A DNA stretch of 5,367 nt from positions 1-5,367 of the forward strand of contig JABFWJ010000235.1 in assembly GCA_013362295.1 (NCBI GenBank). Reading direction: 5' to 3'. Of the stretch, positions 1 through 4,036 are shown piece by piece. The notes below the pieces were generated by a model. The model did not search any database. It had not been told where the DNA came from and saw nothing but the letters and a program-made list of their open reading frames with translations. The position numbers and the translations under genes are program-made. Within the stretch, counting starts at the first letter, position 1. Each line of letters starts with the position of its first letter. The stretch comes from Thermoleophilia bacterium (GTDB lineage: Bacteria; Actinomycetota; Thermoleophilia; Gaiellales; Gaiellaceae).

Positions 1-485
1 GGCGATTCGCCGTCGACGGCGAGGCAGGCGAGTGACCACGACGCGCCGACGAGCTCTCGAGCCTGTTCGGCGACGAGCTGCAGGACCTCTTCGAGCGCGC
101 CCGAGCCGCCCAGAGCGAGTGACGTGTCGGCGAGGAACGACGAGAGCCGGCGCAGCATCAGCGTCTGCCGCTGCTCGAGGTGCGCCGCTTCGCGCGCCTC
201 GCGAAATCCGCGTTGCACCATCTCGAATGCCGACAGGCTCTCGAGGAAGAAGTCGGACGCCGACGCGGCCGCGCGCTCTGCTTCGGCGCCGGTCGTCGTT
301 CCCGCCAGCGTGCGAAGCAGTGCCTGGTGGTGGACCGCCGCGAGGTCGAGCACGCTCAACCCACGCGCGACCGCCTCGCGGCCGAGCTCGTAGGCCACCC
401 GCAGCGCAGACTCCGTCGCGGCAGCCCGGTACGACTCGAGCGCCGTCAGATATGCATCGGCGAACTTGCTACGCACGACCGTCAT
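1..485 (-). CDS. RsbU-type N-terminal domain plus GAF-like sensor protein, partial (C-terminus off the left edge)
   Basis: Only the first 161 codons are in the window; the start is ATG at 485 and the frame stays open to base 1. Residues about 8-95 resemble the N-terminal domain of the RsbU phosphatase, the part that binds the RsbT switch kinase: helical, with Y19-R20, then AYELGREA (31-38), a GLSVLDL turn (42-48) and the paired histidines of VHHQAL (51-56). A helical linker follows (about 96-112), then RRLSSFLADTS and LEEVLQLVAEQARELVGA, which read like the start of a GAF domain. The missing part could be a PP2C/SpoIIE phosphatase or a histidine-kinase-type module; the window cannot decide. 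A good ribosome site (GGGAGG, 6-nt spacer) lies ahead of the ATG, and the ATG overlaps the stop of the rsbX-like gene as ATGA (485-482). As last visible gene of the stressosome operon it is the natural target of released RsbT. Confidence 0.82.
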   Translation of the reverse strand, partial: MTVVRSKFADAYLTALESYRAAATESALRVAYELGREAVARGLSVLDLAAVHHQALLRTLAGTTTGAEAERAAASASDFFLESLSAFEMVQRGFREAREAAHLEQRQTLMLRRLSSFLADTSLALGGSGALEEVLQLVAEQARELVGASWSLACLAVDGES

Positions 486-1093
486 CGCGGGCCTCCCAGA
501 AAGCGCGCGACGACGACGAGTGCGTCGTCGGCAGGCTTGCCGTGGTCGGCAAGGATGCCGTCCGCGATCTGCTGCGTAGGCCCCGACACGTCGAGAGAGT
601 CGGCGAAGCTGCCGTCGATCCCGTCCGTTGCGAACACGAGTAGGTTTCCGCGCGCAACCGTCAACGTCGCCGGCGCGAGCGGCGGCAGAACTGCCCCCGC
701 GATGCCGCTGCCGAGCAGGACCTCCTCCGGCGACGTGTCGCGGGGCCGGCGGACGAGCCGCCCCTCCACGTTCCCGACTCCGATCCAGGTGATCGTCCCC
801 GTCGAATCGGAAACCGACGCGGCACTGATCGCCGCGCCGCGCGTCGCGCGCAGGGCTTCGTGGCAGCGGACGATCACCGAGGCGAGCTGGTCACCTGCGG
901 ACTCGTCGAGGATCGAGACCGCGACGGCGGCGGCGTGAGCAGCCTCGGGGCCGTGGCCGAGTGCGTCGACGGCGGCGACGAGCGTGCTGTCGCCGGCGGA
1001 CGAGACGACTGCTGCGTCGCCGGAGACGGTCTGTCCCTGCGCCGGCCGGGAGGCGATCGCCCAATCGAGGACGCGGCTCGTGCCGACGCTCAT
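482..1093 (-). CDS. rsbX: RsbX-like PP2C/SpoIIE-family protein serine/threonine phosphatase
   Basis: A 203-residue single-domain phosphatase, close to the roughly 200 residues of Bacillus RsbX, without sensor or membrane segments. Expected metal-binding acidic residues of the PP2C fold are present: SGDAA (D26), VDALGHG (D43, G46), FATDGIDGSF (D157, G158) and ADDALVV (D189/D190). The predicted role, known for RsbX, is to remove phosphate from RsbS and RsbR after stress and so reset the stressosome. Position supports this: the ATG at 1093 overlaps the stop of the rsbT-like gene (ATGA, 1093-1090), with GGAG 9 nt upstream, and its own stop overlaps the next gene the same way. It could instead act on a downstream STAS anti-anti-sigma protein, which is the RsbU role, but the short sensorless form next to rsbRST argues for RsbX. 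Confidence 0.88.
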   Translation of the reverse strand: MSVGTSRVLDWAIASRPAQGQTVSGDAAVVSSAGDSTLVAAVDALGHGPEAAHAAAVAVSILDESAGDQLASVIVRCHEALRATRGAAISAASVSDSTGTITWIGVGNVEGRLVRRPRDTSPEEVLLGSGIAGAVLPPLAPATLTVARGNLLVFATDGIDGSFADSLDVSGPTQQIADGILADHGKPADDALVVVARFLGGPR

Positions 1094-1542
1094 CGGGAAT
1101 CGCTCCGCCGCTCGCGGAGCCGCTCCAGCTCATCGCGATCACGCCACTTCTTCATCGTTACGGTCGTCCCCCGACCGACCTCCGACTCCACGTGCAGTTC
1201 GTCCATCAGGCGCCTCGCCCCGGGCAGTCCGAGGCCGAGCCCGTTCGACGACCCGTAGCCGTCCTGCATCGCCGCCTCGACGTCCGGGATGCCCGGGCCG
1301 CGGTCGCGGGCGACCACGACGAGGCCGTACCGAGAGTCGCCGTACACCGGCGTCAGGACGATCTCGCCGTCGTGCGCGTGGACGACGATGTTGCGCGCGA
1401 TCTCCGAGATCGCCGTCGCGACGAGCGTCGCATCGGTTCGTGAGAAGCCGAGGTGAGCGGCGAGGGCTCGCCCCTCGGCGCGCGCCGTCACCATGTCGTC
1501 GTCGGAAACGATCGGGACGCGCCTCTCATCGGCCATCCTCAT
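1090..1542 (-). CDS. rsbT: RsbT-like switch protein / serine-threonine kinase (GHKL ATPase fold)
   Basis: A 150-residue cytoplasmic kinase of the HATPase/GHKL fold used in partner switching. Visible motifs: N box AISEIARNIVVHA with E47 and N51; G1 box DRGPGIPDVEAAM (D80, G82, G84); G2-like GLGLGLPGARRLMDE (101-115); and GRGTTVTMKKW (123-133) closing the fold. RsbT phosphorylates the STAS proteins RsbS and RsbR within the stressosome, is then released, and activates an RsbU-type phosphatase through its N-domain; exactly such a domain is encoded two genes downstream. The start is taken at ATG 1542, with GGGGGGAG only 3 nt ahead. ATG 1536 gives a better 9-nt spacer and a product two residues shorter, so the start is uncertain by two codons. 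It overlaps the rsbS-like gene by 17 nt (11 with the later start). The charged C-terminal tail (about 134-150) extends slightly beyond the Bacillus protein. Confidence 0.92.
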   Translation of the reverse strand: MRMADERRVPIVSDDDMVTARAEGRALAAHLGFSRTDATLVATAISEIARNIVVHAHDGEIVLTPVYGDSRYGLVVVARDRGPGIPDVEAAMQDGYGSSNGLGLGLPGARRLMDELHVESEVGRGTTVTMKKWRDRDELERLRERRSDSR

Positions 1543-1900
1543 CGACTCCCCCCGTCGAGCGCCGGAGCGCTGCGATCCCTTCCTCGAGATCGAGCGCGGT
1601 GAGGAGCGGATCGAGGCTGAGCTCGAACTGCACCATCGCGACGGCGACGTCGGGTTGGATGCCCACGAGCACTGTCTCGGCTCCGCGCAACTTCGCCGTG
1701 GAGGCGATCGTCTGCAGCGAACGCGCGACGAACGAGTCGATGACGTCCACCGCAGTGACGTCGATCACGATCCCGCGCGAGCGGAAGTTTCCGACGCGGT
1801 CGGCGAGGTCGTCGCGCAACTTGAGCACCTCGCTGTCGGTCAGCGCCGACTGGATCGACGCGATCAGGTAGTCGCCCTGCTTCAGGATCGGGACGGACAC
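1526..1900 (-). CDS. rsbS: RsbS-like STAS-domain antagonist (stressosome scaffold)
   Basis: A 124-residue single STAS domain. It begins VPILKQGDYLIASIQ, runs through GIVIDVTAVDVIDSFVARSL, and ends with AVAMVQFEL and TALDLEEGIAAL, all strongly reminiscent of Bacillus RsbS (VPILK, DMIDSFIAK, GIQPAVAV, TALDLEQGL, recalled from memory). S56 in the VIDSF motif is the equivalent of Ser59 of Bacillus RsbS, the residue phosphorylated by RsbT, and it is kept. RsbS forms the core of the stressosome with RsbR and holds RsbT inactive. The start is GTG at 1900, 10 nt after the rsbR-like stop; no earlier in-frame start exists and the ribosome site is weak, so translation probably depends on coupling to the upstream gene. 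Its 3' end overlaps the rsbT-like start. Confidence 0.93.
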   Translation of the reverse strand: MSVPILKQGDYLIASIQSALTDSEVLKLRDDLADRVGNFRSRGIVIDVTAVDVIDSFVARSLQTIASTAKLRGAETVLVGIQPDVAVAMVQFELSLDPLLTALDLEEGIAALRRSTGGVDEDGR

Positions 1901-1910
1901 GAGATCTCGG

Positions 1911-2795
1911 TCATTCGTCCCCGGCCTGGATCACCTTGTACCCGAGCAGGCGCTCCGCCTCCTCGAGACCCCCCTGGAGGTCGCCGACCGTCTTCATCAT
2001 GCTCAGGTCGACGCCGAGGTCTACGAGCGTCTGGGCGATCTCCGACGAGAGGCCCGTGATGATCGCGCTCGCGCCCATCAGCCGCGACGCCTTGACGGTC
2101 TGCACGAGGTGGTTCGCAACCGTCATGTCGATGCTCGCGACGCCGGTGATGTCGATCACGACGACCTTCGCACGGTTTGCCTGGATCGTCATCAGCAGCT
2201 GCTCGGTGAGCTGCCGCGCCCGCTGGGAATCGAGCACGCCGATGATCGGAAGGATCACCAGCCGTTCGCGGACCTGGAGCACCGGCGTCGACAGCTCACG
2301 GATCGCCGCCTGCTGCTCGCGGATCACGCGTTCACGCTCCTCGACGAAGCTGACGCCGACTGTCACGGCGATCCGGTTGGCGGCGGGCTCGTAGGCGTCG
2401 AGGATGCGGTTCAGCACGTCCGGATCGTGCTGGTAGTGGACGAACAGCGAGCGCGCGAGGACGTCGCGCAGGAGCAGCACGATCCCGAGCACTTCGTGCG
2501 TCTCGACGCCGCGGCGGATGATCCGCTCGGACAGATCGCGTGCGTAGTCCTGCAGAGTCTCGACGCTGCCGGTCTCGAGGGCGTCGACGTAATTGTCGTA
2601 GACCGCCGTCACCTCGAGGAAGATCTCCTCCGGCGTCATGACGCCGAGCAGCTGCGCGTCCGTGATCCGCCGCACCCATTCCTGCCGTAGCTCGGTCCGT
2701 CGCTGCCGCAGGTATTCGACGAGCTCGCGGAGCAGCCGCGAGTCGACTTCGGGCAGGCGGACGTGCGGCACGGATTCCGCTGCGTGCTCCATCAT
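1911..2795 (-). CDS. rsbR: RsbR-like stressosome co-antagonist (RsbRD-type N-domain plus C-terminal STAS)
   Basis: A 294-residue protein in two parts. Residues about 20-150 are all-helical (LLRELVEYLRQRRTELRQEWVRRI onwards, shown here only by its two ends: LLRELVEYL and EWVRRI) and resemble the RsbRD-type N-terminal domain rather than the classical globin-like sensor. A helical linker with FVEERERVIREQQAAI (150-165) leads to a STAS domain (about 168-288) starting ELSTPVLQV, with VVVIDITGV (211-219), MGASAIITGL and AQTLVDLGVDLS. RsbR proteins sit in the stressosome with RsbS and hold RsbT; their N-domains point outward and receive signals. The site matching Thr171 of RsbRA is S190 (LDSQRA), and the Thr205 position is M224 with T225 next to it. 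ATG 2795 is chosen; ATG 2792 is equally possible. AAAAGGCGGG lies directly upstream. It is the first gene of the rsb set, 41 nt after the TetR gene. Confidence 0.93.
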   Translation of the reverse strand: MMEHAAESVPHVRLPEVDSRLLRELVEYLRQRRTELRQEWVRRITDAQLLGVMTPEEIFLEVTAVYDNYVDALETGSVETLQDYARDLSERIIRRGVETHEVLGIVLLLRDVLARSLFVHYQHDPDVLNRILDAYEPAANRIAVTVGVSFVEERERVIREQQAAIRELSTPVLQVRERLVILPIIGVLDSQRARQLTEQLLMTIQANRAKVVVIDITGVASIDMTVANHLVQTVKASRLMGASAIITGLSSEIAQTLVDLGVDLSMMKTVGDLQGGLEEAERLLGYKVIQAGDE

Positions 2796-2836
2796 CCCGC
2801 CTTTTGCCCGTCCGTGCGAATCGCAAGCGTGCGACT
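2796..2836 (-). promoter_or_regulatory. Short spacer between TetR and rsbR with small repeats; possible operon promoter or site
   Basis: The 41-nt gap holds an 11-bp palindrome TGCGAATCGCA (2815-2825; five-base arms around one central base) and the direct repeat CGTGCGA at 2813-2819 and 2828-2834. No convincing -35/-10 pair is seen on the minus strand, so the rsb genes may be read through from the TetR promoter or from an alternative-sigma promoter that I cannot recognise. The AAAAGG near 2800-2806 (minus strand) probably serves as the rsbR ribosome site. Confidence 0.3.
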
Positions 2837-3415
2837 TCAGGTTTCCGGCGGCCGGGCGGCCCGCGCGCGGGCGCCGTCGAGAAAGAGGCTCGCCACCAGG
2901 GCGGTCGTCGCCTCCACGCCGAGCGAAGGGGTGGAGCGCAGGACGCTGACGACGAGCCCGACGAGGGACTCGCCGAGCGACGACGTCGGGACATCGGTGC
3001 GGATCTCACCTGCCGCCCGTCCGCGGTCGAAGAGCCGGCTCAGCGGCTCGACGACGGCGCGCTCGAACTCGGCGGGCTCGGGCCGGACACGCTCGCGCTC
3101 GACGATCACGAGCCGGTCGCCGACCGCCGCGAGCGCACGCACGGCGCGCGCGAGCGCCTCTTCGACCGGGACATCGTCGAGCTGCGCATCTGCCAGGCGA
3201 TCGCCTGCCTCCCGCACCGCGCGGCGCGCCAGCTCGTCGAGCAGAGCCTGGCGATTCGGGAAGTAGCGGTAGACGGTCGCGCGCGCGAGTCCCGCCGCGA
3301 GCGCGACGTCGTTCATGCTCGCCTGCTCGCCGCCGGGGCGCGCGAGCACGCTCGCCGCGGCATCGAGGATGGCGGCGGCGACGCGATCACGAAGGCTCGG
3401 TGCGGCTGGGGACAT
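2837..3415 (-). CDS. TetR/AcrR-family transcriptional regulator
   Basis: A 192-residue protein with the standard TetR layout. It has an N-terminal DNA-binding domain (about 8-60) with a clear helix-turn-helix, SMNDVALAAGLARATVYRYF (33-52) followed by PNRQALLDEL, and an all-helical C-terminal ligand/dimer domain (about 65-185) with no recognisable ligand signature. The ATG at 3415 is the only sensible start; the HTH sits at the usual distance from it. No Shine-Dalgarno is visible before it, and a candidate -10 (TAAACT, 3436-3431) lies so close that the transcript would be almost leaderless. It is divergent to the peptide/protease genes across an 86-nt region with a 20-bp palindrome, the usual arrangement for a local repressor that also controls itself. 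It is also codirectional with the stressosome operon 41 nt downstream, so the two could be linked. The effector is unknown. Confidence 0.92.
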   Translation of the reverse strand: MSPAAPSLRDRVAAAILDAAASVLARPGGEQASMNDVALAAGLARATVYRYFPNRQALLDELARRAVREAGDRLADAQLDDVPVEEALARAVRALAAVGDRLVIVERERVRPEPAEFERAVVEPLSRLFDRGRAAGEIRTDVPTSSLGESLVGLVVSVLRSTPSLGVEATTALVASLFLDGARARAARPPET

Positions 3416-3430
3416 TGTTGTCGCAGGGAG

Positions 3431-3459
3431 AGTTTAGCTTTCTCAGAATGGGACATCAC
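3431..3459 (-). promoter_or_regulatory. Candidate TetR-gene promoter
   Basis: On the minus strand a -10-like TAAACT (3436-3431, 4 of 6 consensus) lies 17 nt from a weak -35-like GTGATG (3459-3454, 3 of 6). Transcription would start about 8 nt before the TetR ATG, which agrees with the absence of a ribosome site. The -35 lies inside the palindrome at 3448-3467, suggesting autorepression. The hexamers are weak, so this is tentative. Confidence 0.3.
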
Positions 3460-3467
3460 TGTCTCAT
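3448..3467. promoter_or_regulatory. Likely TetR operator: 20-bp imperfect palindrome in the divergent promoter region
   Basis: The sequence is ATGGGACA - TCAC - TGTCTCAT: 8-base arms with 7 of 8 positions complementary (only 3451/3464 fail), centred between 3457 and 3458. An outer, slightly bulged inverted repeat (AGCTTTCT at 3436-3443 and AGAAGCT at 3470-3476) flanks it. Size and position between divergent TetR and peptide genes fit a TetR-dimer site. It covers the candidate -35 of the TetR promoter (3459-3454, minus) and a weak plus-strand -10 candidate TCTCAT (3462-3467), so binding would be expected to repress both directions. The assignment to this TetR is inference. Confidence 0.65.
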
Positions 3468-3486
3468 CTAGAAGCTCACGTGTATC

Positions 3487-3496
3487 AAGGAGGTGA
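3487..3496 (+). promoter_or_regulatory. Full-length consensus Shine-Dalgarno of the first peptide gene (decides a TTG start)
   Basis: AAGGAGGTGA matches the whole anti-Shine-Dalgarno of 16S rRNA. The GTG at 3493 is part of this element and so cannot be the start; the in-frame TTG at 3502, 8 nt after GGAGG, is the best start. The element lies in the 12-nt loop of a potential 5-bp hairpin (CGTGT 3479-3483 with ACACG 3496-3500), although the last base of the ribosome site falls in the stem. Confidence 0.85.
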
Positions 3497-3501
3497 CACG
3501 C

Positions 3502-3735
3502 TTGTCCACATACGAACTCACGACCGCCGACCTGGAGGCCGAGCTGATCGAGACGCTGCCCGAGCGGGCGGCGATGTCGCTCGTCAACGCGAACCTCGCG
3601 CTTCCGATCAACGCGGCGATCGCGGCGAACGTCTTGTCCGACGGCGCGCTCGCAGGCGCCAACGCCCAGCAGCAGACCCCGATCAACCAGGGGATGTTGA
3701 CGGCGAACCCGCTCGCCGGGACGACCGGCCTGTAA
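3502..3735 (+). CDS. Small precursor-like peptide 1 (77 aa), putative RiPP or bacteriocin-type substrate
   Basis: I know no named family for this 77-residue peptide. It starts at TTG 3502 behind a perfect ribosome site. An acidic leader-like part (1-22) contains YELTTADLEAELIETLPER; after R22 comes an almost uncharged Ala/Asn/Leu-rich part with NANLALPINAAIAANVLSDG and ANAQQQTPINQG, ending in a tail MLTANPLAGTTGL (65-77). There is no Cys, Lys, His, Trp or Phe, which excludes lanthionine or sactionine rings made on Cys. It is 75% identical over 48 residues to the next peptide, including leader and core, and both precede an M50-type membrane metalloprotease gene. That arrangement (paired small peptides, dedicated membrane protease, divergent TetR) fits a secreted or matured ribosomal peptide, but no modifying enzyme is in the window. 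It could also be an unmodified signal peptide or a small structural protein. Confidence 0.82.
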   Translation: MSTYELTTADLEAELIETLPERAAMSLVNANLALPINAAIAANVLSDGALAGANAQQQTPINQGMLTANPLAGTTGL

Positions 3736-3745
3736 CCCGATGACC

Positions 3746-3752
3746 AAGGAGG
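3746..3752 (+). promoter_or_regulatory. Ribosome binding site of peptide 2
   Basis: AAGGAGG lies 4 nt before ATG 3757. The second in-frame ATG at 3772 would be 19 nt away, so the first ATG is the start. Confidence 0.8.
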
Positions 3753-3756
3753 AACC

Positions 3757-3948
3757 ATGCACGAACTGACCATGCACGAGCTCGAATCGCACTCGATCGA
3801 GGCGCTGCCCGATCGCGCGGCGATGGGGCTCGTCAACGCCAACATCGCGGCGCCGATCAACGCGGCAGTCGCGCTCAACGTCCTCAGTGACGGAGCGGTC
3901 GCTGTCGCGAACGCGCAGCAGTACGCACCGATCACGCAGGGCATCTGA
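3757..3948 (+). CDS. Small precursor-like peptide 2 (63 aa), paralogue of peptide 1
   Basis: A 63-residue paralogue 21 nt downstream of peptide 1, clearly a tandem duplicate. Aligned parts: leader HELTMHELESHSIEALPDR (2-20) with YELTTADLEAELIETLPER of peptide 1; core LVNANIAAPINAAV and NVLSDGAVAVANAQQ; end APITQGI (57-63). The constant positions EL....LE...IE.LP.RAAM.LVNAN mark leader and core as selected in both copies. It also lacks Cys, Lys, Trp and Phe. The N-terminus holds a short repeat, MHELT followed by MHEL. It ends 14 residues before the point where peptide 1 ends: its TGA stands where peptide 1 has Leu66. Role as for peptide 1, perhaps as the partner of a two-peptide product; no function is demonstrated. 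Confidence 0.83.
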   Translation: MHELTMHELESHSIEALPDRAAMGLVNANIAAPINAAVALNVLSDGAVAVANAQQYAPITQGI

Positions 3949-3978
3949 ACGGCGCGCATCTGACGCCGAACGGCGGCG

Positions 3979-4012
3979 GGCGGGGAGGGGTGGGCCGCCA
4001 TCCCTCCCCGCC
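3979..4012 (+). terminator. Strong GC hairpin between peptide 2 and the M50 gene (attenuator or mRNA-processing element)
   Basis: Bases 3979-3993 pair with 3998-4012: 15 pairs with one G-U (3990/4001) around a GCCG tetraloop. The arms include GGCGGGGAGGG and CCCTCCCCGCC. The downstream sequence has no T-run, so it is not a textbook intrinsic terminator. Lying between substrate-like and enzyme-like genes, it may cause partial termination or protect the 3' end of a short peptide mRNA, giving more peptide than protease. The rest of the 88-nt spacer (3949-4036) holds only the ribosome site of the next gene. Confidence 0.6.
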
Positions 4013-4025
4013 GGCTGACACGAAC

Positions 4026-4033
4026 AAAGGAGG
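4026..4033 (+). promoter_or_regulatory. Ribosome binding site of the M50 gene, tightly spaced
   Basis: AAAGGAGG ends only 3 nt before ATG 4037, shorter than usual. An in-frame TGA at 4016-4018 removes any earlier start, so ATG 4037 stands. Confidence 0.75.
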
Positions 4034-4036
4034 ACG

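Noticed and set aside
32..938. Plus-strand open frames at the left end (203 and 252 codons)
   Set aside because: They lie antisense to the RsbU/GAF gene and the rsbX-like gene, with basic low-complexity products.
984..1871. Plus-strand open frames opposite rsbX, rsbT and rsbS (up to 295 codons)
   Set aside because: Products are Arg/Ser/Pro-rich without motifs; the minus strand encodes clear STAS, GHKL and PP2C motifs in coupled frames.
2332..3009. Minus-strand frame overlapping both rsbR and the end of the TetR gene
   Set aside because: Arg/Ala-rich frameshifted shadow of two well-supported genes.
3493..3495. GTG as the start of peptide 1 (80 aa)
   Set aside because: It is inside the Shine-Dalgarno sequence; TTG 3502 has correct spacing and its product aligns with peptide 2 from the leader on.
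3502..3948. Lanthipeptide or sactipeptide precursors
   Set aside because: Neither peptide contains a cysteine and no LanB/C/M or radical SAM gene is visible in the window.
3502..3948. Toxin-antitoxin pair
   Set aside because: The two products are close paralogues rather than a toxin and an unrelated antitoxin, and they are followed by a protease gene.
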